Below, one piece after another: positions 14,935-22,521 of a DNA stretch of 33,099 bases. The notes below the pieces were generated by a model, which saw only the letters and a list, made by a program, of their open reading frames with translations, did no database searches and was not told the origin of the DNA. Both the position numbers and the translations under genes were made by a program. Location of the stretch: IMG/VR virus record IMGVR_UViG_3300034791_000481, positions 1 through 33,099 of that record; one strand, 5' to 3'. Positions within the stretch are counted from its first letter, which is position 1; every line of letters starts with the position of its first letter. The DNA is from a virus.

Positions 14935-17052
14935 ATGTATCATAATTCAAGTTTGCCAAAATTACTAGCTAAAGAGAATATCTCTATTAGACATGGTAAC
15001 TATAAAACCCCATGGTTTGACATTAAAAATAGAGTCTTAGGCCTTCCTATGTGGAAAGATATGGGTAAAGATGTCTATGATTTATTTGTTGGTCATGAAG
15101 TTGGTCATGCATTAGAAACTCCTTATGAAGGTTGGCATGATAGTCCTGAAAAATTACAAGGTTGCCCTAGGTCTTACATTAATGTTATTGAAGATGCTAG
15201 AATTGAAAGAAAGGTTAAGTCTAGGTATCCTGGTCTTGTTGGTCCTTTTTCACGAGCTTACTCAAAGCTTTATAATGATAACTTCTTTGGTACAGAAACA
15301 ATCGATATGGATAGGCTTAAAGTTATCGATAAAATAAATCTTCAAGCTAAAGTTGGTTCTCATATTGAAATCGATTTTACTGAAGAAGAACAAGTTTTTA
15401 TGGATAGAGCTATGACTACTGAAGACTTTCAAGAAGTCTTAGAATTAGTTAAAGATGTAGTAGCATATGATAAGGCTAACGAAGAAGAGGAAGATCCTCA
15501 AACTTCAGAGCCAGACAATAGTGAAACGCCTGAAGAACAAGATCAAGGTGATTCAAGCGGTGATTCTGAAGAATCAAGTGACGAAGATAATACTCCTACA
15601 GAATCATCTGAATCTGATAGCGAAGAAGAGGATTCAGATGAAGAGGATGATCAACAATCTTATACAAAATCAGCAGGTGGCGAGGATATCTGTGAAGCAC
15701 TTACTGATAACGCTTTTAGAGAAAACGAAAGTTCTTTACTAGATATGGATGAAGGCGGTTTTCAAGTTCAAGCATATGAAGATATCAGTAAACCACTAAG
15801 AGAAAAAATTATTATTAGCTATAAGCAACTTAAAGAAGAAAGACTTCAAGCCTTAGATATAGCCAGTAGTTATGTTCATGATAAGATTAATGAAGCGATG
15901 ATTGAATATCCTACCTTTATGAAAGGTGTAAAAAGAAGTGTTGCGATTGCAACTAGAGAATTTGAAATGAAAAAAGCTGCCACACAATGGGCTAAAGCTA
16001 CTACAGCAAAAACCGGTGTGATTGATGTTAACAAGCTGTTTTCTTACAAAACTAATGATGATATCTTTAAACAAAATACTAGACTTCACGATGCTAAAAG
16101 CCATGGAATGATAATGCTAATTGATTATTCAGGTTCTATGTATGATTCATTACCTGAAGTTTTAGAGCAATTGATTCACTTAGTTTTATTCTGTAAGCAA
16201 GTTCAAATTCCTTTTGATGTGTATGCATTCACTTCAACAAATAAAAACCTTGATTGGTATGAAATGCGCCACGAAGGTTTATTATGTGATGGTGATATTG
16301 ACTTAGATATGTTAGCTATGCCTAATCTAGTATCTTCTAAAATGAAAAAGGCTGACTTTGAAGATGCAATTAAAAACTTATACTTAAGAAGCAAAGTTGA
16401 TAGATATGTTGCTCGCGAGATGTGTGGACAATCTGAAGACTTTGGTTCAACTCCTTTAGATCAAGCTTTAATTGTAGCGCATCATTTAATTAAAGAATTC
16501 AAAAGTAAAAATCAAGTTGAAGTTATGAATTTGGTAACGTTTACAGATGGCGATGCTAATGGAATATCATCGTATCATGATGAAAGCTTAAGTGATAACA
16601 AACTTCCTGCTATGAGTCGATGGAAAGGTGGTTGCACATTTAGAATCGATGGAAAAATTGTTAGTAGTTCTAGTAGAGATATAACAGCATCTTTATTATC
16701 AAATATTAGAAAAAGATATTTTACAAACACAATCGGATTCTTTATGGCTGACGATAATAAACACTTCAATGAAAAGGTCGACCACGTGTTTAATAAAAGA
16801 TGGTCTGGTCAAGAAAGACAAAATGCTCAAAAAGAATATAGAAAAAACAAATGTGTTGTTTACACGGATGTTCTTGGCTATAATGACTTCTACTTAATTA
16901 AAGGTGGTAGTAACCTATCTACTCAAGATGCTGAATTTGAAGTTTTTTCAGATCAAAGTAGAGGACAGATGGCATCTGCGTTTAAGAAATACTCTAAAAG
17001 CAAAAAGCAAAACAAAGTACTTATGACTACGTTTGGGAGGGCTGTAGCATAG
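14935..17052 (+). CDS. Metalloprotease-like and von Willebrand A domain protein (CobT-like)
   Basis: A 705-residue protein. The N-terminal region has a zinc-protease motif HEVGH (54-58) in the context FVGHEVGHALETP, with a following VIEDARIERKVKSRYPG segment typical of phage CobT/VWA-type peptidases. A very acidic Ser/Glu/Asp-rich linker covers roughly residues 180-245. The C-terminal half is a vWA domain with an intact MIDAS, DYSGS (D397, S399, S401), plus TFTDGDANG. Proteins of this form pair with MoxR-type AAA+ ATPases, and one lies directly downstream behind a matching upstream module. The cobalamin name is only by homology to cobaltochelatase CobT; a metal-dependent unfolding or maturation machine is the better inference. 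Shine-Dalgarno AAAAGGAG. Confidence 0.88.
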   Translation: MYHNSSLPKLLAKENISIRHGNYKTPWFDIKNRVLGLPMWKDMGKDVYDLFVGHEVGHALETPYEGWHDSPEKLQGCPRSYINVIEDARIERKVKSRYPGLVGPFSRAYSKLYNDNFFGTETIDMDRLKVIDKINLQAKVGSHIEIDFTEEEQVFMDRAMTTEDFQEVLELVKDVVAYDKANEEEEDPQTSEPDNSETPEEQDQGDSSGDSEESSDEDNTPTESSESDSEEEDSDEEDDQQSYTKSAGGEDICEALTDNAFRENESSLLDMDEGGFQVQAYEDISKPLREKIIISYKQLKEERLQALDIASSYVHDKINEAMIEYPTFMKGVKRSVAIATREFEMKKAATQWAKATTAKTGVIDVNKLFSYKTNDDIFKQNTRLHDAKSHGMIMLIDYSGSMYDSLPEVLEQLIHLVLFCKQVQIPFDVYAFTSTNKNLDWYEMRHEGLLCDGDIDLDMLAMPNLVSSKMKKADFEDAIKNLYLRSKVDRYVAREMCGQSEDFGSTPLDQALIVAHHLIKEFKSKNQVEVMNLVTFTDGDANGISSYHDESLSDNKLPAMSRWKGGCTFRIDGKIVSSSSRDITASLLSNIRKRYFTNTIGFFMADDNKHFNEKVDHVFNKRWSGQERQNAQKEYRKNKCVVYTDVLGYNDFYLIKGGSNLSTQDAEFEVFSDQSRGQMASAFKKYSKSKKQNKVLMTTFGRAVA

Positions 17053-17091
17053 TATTCACCAAAGTTATATTGGCTATAATGAAAATAAATG
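17053..17091 (+). repeat. 39-base upstream repeat, copy 2
   Basis: The second copy of the element at 14833-14871, with three substitutions. The inverted repeat core is reduced to TTATA-TTGGC-TATAA. It begins one base after the stop codon of the vWA gene. Confidence 0.85.
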
Positions 17092-17099
17092 AAATAATT

Positions 17100-17129
17100 G
17101 TTTACATTCGCTGTAAACTGTGATATAAT
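17100..17129 (+). promoter_or_regulatory. Promoter with inverted repeat, upstream of the MoxR-type ATPase
   Basis: TTTACA (17101-17106), 17 bases, TATAAT (17124-17129), extended -10. A perfect inverted repeat GTTTACA-TTCGC-TGTAAAC (17100-17118). Compared with the gp55 copy the innermost pair changed from T-A to A-T, so symmetry is kept although the sequence differs. Confidence 0.87.
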
Positions 17130-17160
17130 ATACCTATATTAAATGATAAGGAACTACATT

Positions 17161-18300
17161 ATGAAAGATTTGAAAATATCAACACAGAACATTTTAAGTG
17201 AACTGTCTAAGAACTTCCCAGATCAAACAGCATTTAGAAAAAATGTTATTGAGTCTACTGGTAGATCTATGGGCTTTACAGGTAAAGATTGGAAAGATCT
17301 TATGACTTTAGACAATCGAGTAAAGATTGGAACATATGATCTTGGTGGTATGTTACAACCAGTTCAAACAAACAATAGTATCGTTAATATTGCTCCAGTA
17401 GCTAATATGCAATCTATAGTTAACCAAGAAAAAACATATGCTAAAGCAGATCCTACATTTGTGCCATGGGGTGCTTTTAGTGACGTAGTTAAAATAGTTA
17501 AATGTGGTATGTTCTACCCAGTATATATTTCTGGACTATCTGGTAACGGAAAGACCTTTATGGTAGAACAAGCTTGTTCAAAACTTAATAGGGAGTTTAT
17601 TCGTGTCCAAATCAATCCAGAAACAGATGAAGACGATCTTATCGGTGGCTTTAGACTTATTAATGGAGAAACAGTATTCTCTAAGGGACCAGTTCTCAAG
17701 GCAATGGAAAATGGCGCAATCTTATTGCTCGACGAAATTGATCGTGCTACAAATAAGATTATGTGTCTACAGGGTATACTTGAAGGTAAACCTGTACTGG
17801 TTAAGAAAACAGGTGAAACGATCTCTCCTAAAGCTGGCTTCAATGTTATAGCTACAGCCAATACTAAAGGTAAAGGATCTGAAGATGGTAGGTTTACAGC
17901 TGCTTCGATTATCGATGAAGCATTCCTTGAAAGATTTACAGTTGCTATTGATCAGAAGTTTCCATCACCTAGTGTTGAAACTAAAATTCTAAACAATCAC
18001 ATGGCTAAGTTTGGAGTTGAAGATACAGATTTTGTCGACAAGCTTGTAACTTGGGCTGATATTATTCGTAAGACTTTTTATGATGATGGAGTTGATGAAG
18101 TTATTTCTACTCGTAGGCTTTGTCATATTGCTCAAACATTCTCTATCTTTAACAACCGGTCTAAATCAATAGACATGTGTATTGCACGGTTTGATGAAGA
18201 TACTAAAGAAGCCTTTCTTGATTTATACAGCAAGGTAGATGCAGGTGTTTCGTTTGGTGATGGTACAAACGAAACAACTCAAGAAGCTTCATATGAGTAA
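17161..18300 (+). CDS. MoxR-type AAA+ ATPase (CobS-like)
   Basis: The start at 17161 is chosen over the ATG at 17143 because AAGGA lies 8 bases upstream. The protein has 379 residues: an N-terminal helical region, then an AAA+ core with Walker A GLSGNGKT (125-132), NPETDEDDLIGGFRL, Walker B LLLDEID (188-194), sensor 1 VIATANTKGKG, and DEAFLERF with the arginine-finger region. This is the CobS/MoxR family known from marine T4-like phages. It forms the motor of a two-component machine with the vWA protein upstream. The substrate is unknown; a cobalt-chelatase function would also need CobN, which is not seen. The last 8 bases overlap the next gene. Confidence 0.93.
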   Translation: MKDLKISTQNILSELSKNFPDQTAFRKNVIESTGRSMGFTGKDWKDLMTLDNRVKIGTYDLGGMLQPVQTNNSIVNIAPVANMQSIVNQEKTYAKADPTFVPWGAFSDVVKIVKCGMFYPVYISGLSGNGKTFMVEQACSKLNREFIRVQINPETDEDDLIGGFRLINGETVFSKGPVLKAMENGAILLLDEIDRATNKIMCLQGILEGKPVLVKKTGETISPKAGFNVIATANTKGKGSEDGRFTAASIIDEAFLERFTVAIDQKFPSPSVETKILNNHMAKFGVEDTDFVDKLVTWADIIRKTFYDDGVDEVISTRRLCHIAQTFSIFNNRSKSIDMCIARFDEDTKEAFLDLYSKVDAGVSFGDGTNETTQEASYE

Positions 18301-18580
18301 ACCAGATTACAAATTTAACGAAGGAACTCTTATCAAAGAGTTCCACGCGTATATCGATTCTACATACGGAGCACATTATGGTCAAGGAGGACTTCAATCA
18401 TCTGAAGTTATTGTTGATCGAGGGCATGGCCTAGGATTTTTCTTAGGTAATGTTGATAAGTATAATGCTAGGTATGGTAAGAAAGGTGGTCCTGAAGATC
18501 ACAGAAAAGATCTAATGAAGGTACTACACTACGCCTTATTAGCATTATACGAACATGACAGAATTAACCAAGGGAAATAA
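18293..18580 (+). CDS. DUF3310-like small protein
   Basis: A 95-residue protein. The ATG at 18293 overlaps the end of the ATPase gene by 8 bases. The C-terminal half carries the pattern GFFLGNVDKYNARYGKKGG, then an EDHRKDLMKVLHYALLALYEH helix, matching the DUF3310 signature (FxLGNxxKYxxRxGKKG..EDLxKxxxYL) seen in many phage nucleotide-metabolism proteins, including the C-terminal part of T7 gp1.7. The N-terminal 40 residues (EFHAYIDSTYGAHYGQGG) are specific to this group. It is probably co-translated with the ATPase and followed within two bases by the clamp gene. The enzymatic role is unproven. Confidence 0.72.
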   Translation: MSKPDYKFNEGTLIKEFHAYIDSTYGAHYGQGGLQSSEVIVDRGHGLGFFLGNVDKYNARYGKKGGPEDHRKDLMKVLHYALLALYEHDRINQGK

Positions 18581-18582
18581 TT

Positions 18583-19248
18583 ATGCAAATATCAAGTGAA
18601 ACTATTAACATCCTGAAAAACTTTTCAGGCATTAACGCAAATCTAGTCTTTAAGCCTGGAAAGGAACTTAAGACTATTTCTGAAGCAAAAACCATTATGG
18701 CTAATGTATCAATTCTAGAGGACTTCCCTGTTGAGTTTGGTGTATATGATCTTAATGAATTTTTGTCTTTATTTAGTCTTATGGATAATCCAGAACTCGA
18801 CTTTAGTGATAAATGGCTAGTGATGACTGATGGATCTCAAAAGATTAAATATTTTTATTCTGAAATTGAAATTCTTACGCAACCTAGTAAAGATATCAAT
18901 ATGCCTGATTGTGAAGTTGTTTTAGATCTATCATCTGATAATCTAGATAAGATACGAAAAGCAGCTGCAGTACTAGGTCATTCAGAATTATCCCTTAGTA
19001 GTACTGGTAACGAGGTTGTAGCTTCTGTATTTAATGAAAAAGATGCAACAGCAAATACATTTGATATTAATCTTGGTACAACATCTACTGAAACCTTTAA
19101 TTACGTGTTTAGTATTTCTAATCTAAAAATGCTACAAGGTAATTATAAGGTATCGATTTCTTCTAGGCTCATTTCTAATTGGAGAAATGCTGATAATCCA
19201 TTGGATTATTTTATCGCTTTAGAGAAATCGTCAAGTTTCGGTGTATAA
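18583..19248 (+). CDS. gp45: Sliding clamp (gp45)
   Basis: A 221-residue DNA polymerase processivity clamp, similar in length to T4 gp45 (228). It forms a trimeric ring and doubles as the activator of late transcription with gp55. Typical features are ETINILKNFSGINANLVFKPG at the N-terminus, the FPVEFGVYDLNEFLSLFSL segment, the VLDLSSDNLDKIRKAA domain repeat, and YKVSISSR near the C-terminus. A weak GGGA Shine-Dalgarno precedes the start. It follows the DUF3310-like gene by two bases, and its stop codon overlaps a late promoter box for the next transcript. Confidence 0.93.
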   Translation: MQISSETINILKNFSGINANLVFKPGKELKTISEAKTIMANVSILEDFPVEFGVYDLNEFLSLFSLMDNPELDFSDKWLVMTDGSQKIKYFYSEIEILTQPSKDINMPDCEVVLDLSSDNLDKIRKAAAVLGHSELSLSSTGNEVVASVFNEKDATANTFDINLGTTSTETFNYVFSISNLKMLQGNYKVSISSRLISNWRNADNPLDYFIALEKSSSFGV

Positions 19249-19251
19249 ATA
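19244..19251 (+). promoter_or_regulatory. T4-type late promoter box overlapping the gp45 stop
   Basis: An exact TATAAATA containing the gp45 stop codon. The predicted transcript carries a leader of about 100 bases with the structured element at 19299-19320 before the small gene at 19355. Confidence 0.72.
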
Positions 19252-19298
19252 AATATGCACAGGAAAAATTCTCATTATAATATGAGGATAATAAAAGA

Positions 19299-19320
19299 AG
19301 ATGCCGGATTCGCCGGGTCT
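19299..19320 (+). other. Structured 5' leader element, copy 1
   Basis: The layout is AGA, TG, CCGG, loop ATTCG, CCGG, G, TCT. An outer stem (AGA/TCT) and an inner stem (CCGG/CCGG) are separated by a TG/G internal loop. The same layout with compensatory changes recurs at 21716-21739 in the hsp20 leader. It lies about 35 bases before the start codon at 19355. Confidence 0.6.
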
Positions 19321-19354
19321 CTTACAATTAGTCTACTTTGCAAAGGAGAAATAT

Positions 19355-19627
19355 ATGACTGAAGAAACTAACGCACCACAAGGTGCAGAGGAGCAAACAG
19401 CTCCACAACTATCCCTTAAGGATATCTCAACTTTCGTACAGATTATTGATATCTGTTCTAAAAGAGGTGGATTTGAAGGACCGGAAATGGAAGCCATTGG
19501 TGGCTTGCGAAATAGAACAGTAGCGTTTTTAGAAGCTGCATCTAAAGAGCAAGGAGAACCAGCACCAGAAGGTATGGTTCCTGCAGGCGCTGATTTGCCT
19601 GAAACAGTTGAAGGCGACGTAGTCTAA
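19355..19627 (+). CDS. Conserved small protein of marine T4-like phages, unknown role
   Basis: A 90-residue protein. The start at 19355 is preferred because AAGGAGAA lies a few bases upstream; the in-frame ATG at 19301 lies inside the leader hairpin and has no Shine-Dalgarno. The centre, LKDISTFVQIIDICSKRGGF followed by EGPEMEAIGGLRNRTVAFLE, is a helical pattern seen in a small conserved protein of cyanophages and related phages, usually next to replication genes. Both ends are low-complexity and acidic, rich in Glu, Pro and Ala. No membrane or catalytic motif is visible. It is the only gene between a late box and a strong terminator, so it is probably an abundant monocistronic late message. 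Confidence 0.8.
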   Translation: MTEETNAPQGAEEQTAPQLSLKDISTFVQIIDICSKRGGFEGPEMEAIGGLRNRTVAFLEAASKEQGEPAPEGMVPAGADLPETVEGDVV

Positions 19628-19644
19628 TACTGAACTAGCTTAAC

Positions 19645-19670
19645 GTGGAGGTCGCTCCTCCACATTTTTT
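19645..19670 (+). terminator. Intrinsic terminator after the small late gene
   Basis: A GTGGAGG-TCGCT-CCTCCAC stem of seven perfect pairs, followed by A and six Ts. Confidence 0.92.
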
Positions 19671-19693
19671 AATTTTATTATGAAGGATATATT

Positions 19694-19951
19694 ATGGATC
19701 GCAATGAATGTGCTCGTTTAATTGAAGCATTAAAAAAGGGAACTGTTACAGTGACCTTTCAAAAAATTGACTCAGATGAAATACGAGTCATGCCATCAAC
19801 TCTCAATCAAAATGTTTTAAATGCTTATGGACAAAAAGTAATAATCGAATCAGTTAATCCTGACTCTGATCACTTGGCCGTTTGGTCTCTTGATAAAGAG
19901 GCATGGAGATCTTTTCGTGTAGAAACAGTTATTGGTTGGGAGGTACTATAA
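19694..19951 (+). CDS. WYL_2/DUF2693-type SH3-barrel protein
   Basis: An 85-residue protein with the pattern LKKGTVTVTFQKIDSDEIRV, MPSTLN, then DHLAVWSLDKEAWRSFRVET and VIGWE, which matches the small Sm-like/SH3-barrel family known as DUF2693 (WYL_2) in phages. It is all-beta in prediction, with no catalytic residues visible. It is preceded by AAGGA and overlaps the clamp-loader start by one base (TAATG), so it is co-translated with gp44. It is the third small barrel protein in the window, but not evidently related in sequence to the pair at 10641 and 25099. A nucleic acid-binding or regulatory role is inferred from fold only. Confidence 0.75.
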   Translation: MDRNECARLIEALKKGTVTVTFQKIDSDEIRVMPSTLNQNVLNAYGQKVIIESVNPDSDHLAVWSLDKEAWRSFRVETVIGWEVL

Positions 19952-20886
19952 TGTCAGAGTTTCTTTGGGTTGAAAAATATCGTCCACAAAAAATTCAAGA
20001 TTGTGTTTTACCTAAACAGATTAAAAAAACTTTTGAAGATATTGTTAAAGGAGGTGACCTACACAATATGCTTCTTACCGGCACAGCCGGCCTAGGTAAA
20101 ACCACAGTTGCGAAAGCTTTGTGTAACGAACTTAACTTAGATTTTCTTTTGATTAATGGATCCGAAGAATCTGGTATTGACACTCTACGTAATAAGATTA
20201 AGCAGTTTGCGTCTTCTGTTTCTCTCCAAGGTGGCTATAAAGTAGTCATCTTGGATGAGGCAGATTACTTAAATGCTCAATCAACGCAACCAGCATTACG
20301 TGGATTTATTGAAGAATTTTCAAACAATTGTAGGTTTATATTAACCTGTAACTTTAAAAATCGCATTATTGAACCATTACATTCTCGTTGTACAACAATT
20401 GAATTTAATGTTTCAAAGAAAGATGCTGCTCCTCTTTGTGGACAGTTTCTAAAACGTTGTACCACTATCTTAAATGCTGAAGGTATAACATATAATGAAA
20501 AAGTAGTTGCTGAACTTATTATGAAGCACATGCCAGATTGGCGTAAAGTTCTTAATGAGTTACAACGTTATGGATCAAGTGGTACTATTGATACTGGCAT
20601 TTTAGTGTCACTATCTGAGGTTTCTCTTAATGATCTTATGATTCATCTTAAGGAAAAAAACTTTAAGGGTATGAGACAATGGGTTGCTAACAATATTGAT
20701 TCTGAACCTGCTGCAATTTATCGTAAGATTTATGATAACATGAATGACTATATTGATGGATCAAGTATACCACAACTGGTACTCATACTTGCGGATTATC
20801 AATATAAGAATTCCTTTGTTGCCGATCATGAACTTAATACAGTTGCGTGTCTTACTGAGGTAATGGCCGGAGTTCGATTCAAATGA
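19951..20886 (+). CDS. gp44: Clamp loader large subunit (gp44)
   Basis: The start at 19951 (TAATG overlap) gives MSEFLWVEKYRPQKIQD, the standard clamp-loader opening. The earlier in-frame start at 19903 lies inside the preceding gene. The protein has 311 residues, against 319 in T4. It is an AAA+ ATPase with Walker A GTAGLGKTT (44-52), DEAD (102-105), sensor 1 LTCN and the SRC arginine-finger motif (145-147). Four copies with one gp62 would open the gp45 ring and load it at primer-template junctions. It overlaps gp62 by ATGA. Confidence 0.95.
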   Translation: MSEFLWVEKYRPQKIQDCVLPKQIKKTFEDIVKGGDLHNMLLTGTAGLGKTTVAKALCNELNLDFLLINGSEESGIDTLRNKIKQFASSVSLQGGYKVVILDEADYLNAQSTQPALRGFIEEFSNNCRFILTCNFKNRIIEPLHSRCTTIEFNVSKKDAAPLCGQFLKRCTTILNAEGITYNEKVVAELIMKHMPDWRKVLNELQRYGSSGTIDTGILVSLSEVSLNDLMIHLKEKNFKGMRQWVANNIDSEPAAIYRKIYDNMNDYIDGSSIPQLVLILADYQYKNSFVADHELNTVACLTEVMAGVRFK

Positions 20887-21260
20887 ACCCTTTCGATTAC
20901 TTGAATGCTATTAATACAACCAAAAAGGATATTATGGTTGATGACATTTCTGAAAAAGGATATTCGCCATTTATGGTTAATAGAGGACTATCATATTTTC
21001 CAGACACTATACTTTATGCAAATGAAATGAATTTAAATCATCATATAGACCACCGTCTTCAATTTGATTTTTTTATAAATATAATCAAGAAGAAGAAAAG
21101 ATTTTCAAAATGGGCTAAGCCAGTTGATATTGAAAATTTAGAATTAATAAAAGAATATTATGGGTATAGTAATGTAAAAGCTAAATCTGTATTGTCATTA
21201 TTAAATGATGAACAAATAAACGAATTGAAATTGAGGATTTATAAAGGTGGAAAACGATAA
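20883..21260 (+). CDS. gp62: Clamp loader small subunit (gp62)
   Basis: A 125-residue protein, shorter than T4 gp62 (187), as is common in marine relatives. The opening NPFDYLNAINTTKKDIM and the central MVNRGLSYFPDTILYANEMN, followed by DHRLQFDFFINIIKKKKRF and FSKWAK, are conserved gp62 features. It sits in the fixed 45-44-62-regA-43 order and overlaps gp44 by ATGA and RegA by 14 bases, so stoichiometry is probably tuned by translational coupling. There is no ATPase motif, as expected, because this subunit is the non-ATPase arm of the loader. Confidence 0.9.
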   Translation: MNPFDYLNAINTTKKDIMVDDISEKGYSPFMVNRGLSYFPDTILYANEMNLNHHIDHRLQFDFFINIIKKKKRFSKWAKPVDIENLELIKEYYGYSNVKAKSVLSLLNDEQINELKLRIYKGGKR

Positions 21261-21669
21261 CGCAGAAGTGAAATGGTCTCCAGCATCTATGCTAGAGATA
21301 ACACTCAACGAACCAGATGACTTTCTCAAGATACGAGAAACATTAACAAGAATTGGAGTAGCATCTAGAAAAGATCAGAAGCTATATCAATCATGTCACA
21401 TATTGCACAAACAAGGTAGATACTTTATTGTGCATTTCAAAGAATTATTCTTACTAGATGGTAAGCCATCAAATTTACTGTTAAATGATATTCAGCGTAG
21501 AAATACAATATCAACATTGTTATCTGATTGGGGACTTGTAACTTTTGTTACTTCTGATCAGGCTACAGATCTCGCACCATTAAGACAAATTAAAGTTATT
21601 CCTTATAAAGAAAAAAGCGAATGGCAACTATGTCCTAAATATAATATCGGAAACAGTAATAAAGAATAA
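21247..21669 (+). CDS. regA: RegA translational repressor
   Basis: RegA binds the start regions of phage early mRNAs and blocks translation. From residue 15 the protein is collinear with T4 RegA: MLEITLNEPDDFLKIRETL, then RIGVAS, LYQSCHILHKQGRYFIVHFKE, and the C-terminal EWQLCPKYNIGN. Two starts are possible. GTG at 21247 has GAGGA 9 bases upstream and gives 140 residues. ATG at 21289 matches the T4 start exactly but has no Shine-Dalgarno. I give the GTG start, so the protein may carry a 14-residue N-terminal extension. It overlaps gp62 by 14 bases. Confidence 0.9.
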   Translation: MENDNAEVKWSPASMLEITLNEPDDFLKIRETLTRIGVASRKDQKLYQSCHILHKQGRYFIVHFKELFLLDGKPSNLLLNDIQRRNTISTLLSDWGLVTFVTSDQATDLAPLRQIKVIPYKEKSEWQLCPKYNIGNSNKE

Positions 21670-21703
21670 TTACAGAATTTATTTAAACTGGTTTAAAAAC
21701 TTG

Positions 21704-21711
21704 TATAAATA
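21704..21711 (+). promoter_or_regulatory. T4-type late promoter box upstream of hsp20
   Basis: An exact TATAAATA lies 63 bases before the hsp20 start. The predicted transcription start falls at the foot of the structured element at 21716-21739. Confidence 0.73.
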
Positions 21712-21715
21712 AATG

Positions 21716-21739
21716 TGGATGCCGAATTGGTCGGGTCCA
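21716..21739 (+). other. Structured 5' leader element, copy 2
   Basis: The layout is TGGA, TG, CCGA, loop ATTGG, TCGG, G, TCCA. It is the same two-stem form and the same TG/G internal loop as at 19299-19320, but with one pair in the inner stem (G-C to A-T) and one in the outer stem (A-T to G-C) changed in a compensatory way. It would lie at the extreme 5' end of the hsp20 mRNA. Confidence 0.62.
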
Positions 21740-21774
21740 TATATTAACCTTGCTATATATAGGAGGAGCAAAAA

Positions 21775-22230
21775 ATGGTAAGAAATACTATGAACGTACC
21801 GCGTTCTTTGTTTATTGGATTTGATCCAATACTAAACGAACTTGAAAGAATCCACACAGCTGGAAGAGCTCAAGATAATTATCCACCACATAATGTTGTG
21901 AAGGTCGATGCTGAAAATTTCAACATTGAGTTAGCAGTTGCTGGATTTGCAGAAGAGGATATTTCTGTAGGTGTCAAGGATGGCATTCTTTTAGTAAAAG
22001 GTGAAAAGTCTCATGATGATGATCGTGAATATGCGCACAAAGGGATTTCGTCCCGCAAATTTGAGAAGTCCTTCCGACTCTCAGAATTTGTCGTAATAGA
22101 CGGGGCCGATCTTAAGAACGGAATACTTGTGGTGAATGCCAGAGTTGAAGTTCCAGAAGAAAGGCGTCCTCGGAAGATCGAAATCGGGTCTGCTGGGGCA
22201 TCAAAGAAGAAGGAATTTATTCAAGATTAA
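21775..22230 (+). CDS. hsp20: Small heat shock protein Hsp20
   Basis: A 151-residue alpha-crystallin-type chaperone. The N-terminal arm MNVPRSLFIGFDPILNELER is the usual IbpA-like start. The crystallin domain runs about 40-130, with VKVDAENFNIELAVAGFAEED, VKDGILLVKGEK, ISSRKFEKSFRLSEFV and the A-DLKNGILVVNARVEVPEE strands. A short basic C-terminal tail carries RKIEI, similar to the I-x-I anchor. It is commonly found next to regA and 43 in marine T4-like phages, where it is thought to protect proteins during assembly. A late box and a structured leader precede it, with a strong Shine-Dalgarno (TAGGAGGAG). Confidence 0.95.
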   Translation: MVRNTMNVPRSLFIGFDPILNELERIHTAGRAQDNYPPHNVVKVDAENFNIELAVAGFAEEDISVGVKDGILLVKGEKSHDDDREYAHKGISSRKFEKSFRLSEFVVIDGADLKNGILVVNARVEVPEERRPRKIEIGSAGASKKKEFIQD

Positions 22231-22290
22231 ATTCCGGTGAGCAGCGAAAACTCAGTGGATTGTGTAAAATCAATTTACTGGAGTAAAGTT

Positions 22291-22410
22291 ATGGGTTACA
22301 TACGTAAGCACAAAGCTGATCTCAGATCTGGATTCGAAGCTATTTTAATTATAGGAATAACTCTAATGTTATCTCCAATTCTTATTGTAGTTCACGCATC
22401 CACATTCTGA
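22291..22410 (+). CDS. Small single-pass membrane protein, unknown
   Basis: A 39-residue protein that begins with MGYIRKHKADLRSGFEA, basic, followed by AILIIGITLMLSPILIVVHA, a clear transmembrane helix. GGAGTAAAG lies at proper distance before the ATG. It sits between hsp20 and a strong terminator, so it is the last gene of the hsp20 late unit. It is too small for family assignment. The positive-inside rule predicts the N-terminus in the cytoplasm. Confidence 0.72.
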   Translation: MGYIRKHKADLRSGFEAILIIGITLMLSPILIVVHASTF

Positions 22411-22426
22411 TATCATTAATAGAGAA

Positions 22427-22455
22427 GGGAGCTTCGGCTCCCGGATCTTTTTAAT
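22427..22455 (+). terminator. Intrinsic terminator before gp43 promoter
   Basis: A perfect GGGAGC-TTCG-GCTCCC stem with a UUCG tetraloop, then GGATC and five Ts. It separates the hsp20 unit from the DNA polymerase promoter. The short spacer between stem and T-run makes it a little less canonical. Confidence 0.85.
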
Positions 22456-22462
22456 AAAGTCC

Positions 22463-22491
22463 TTTACATTACGCGTAAACTGTGATATAAT
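22463..22491 (+). promoter_or_regulatory. Promoter upstream of DNA polymerase
   Basis: TTTACA (22463-22468), 17 bases, TATAAT (22486-22491), extended -10 TGTGATATAAT. The inverted repeat is shorter here: TTTAC-ATTACGC-GTAAA. Confidence 0.87.
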
Positions 22492-22521
22492 ATATACCTA
22501 TTATTTGGTAATGACTATACT

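Noticed and set aside
14935-18300. A cobalamin biosynthesis function for the CobT/CobS-like pair
   Set aside because: Only the MoxR and vWA parts resemble cobaltochelatase; the chelatase subunit CobN is absent and the HEVGH peptidase motif points elsewhere. I describe them as CobS/CobT-like by homology only.
19301-19354. Longer N-terminus for the small late gene (in-frame ATG at 19301)
   Set aside because: This ATG lies inside the structured leader with no Shine-Dalgarno, while ATG 19355 has AAGGAGAA at proper spacing and gives the expected conserved start.
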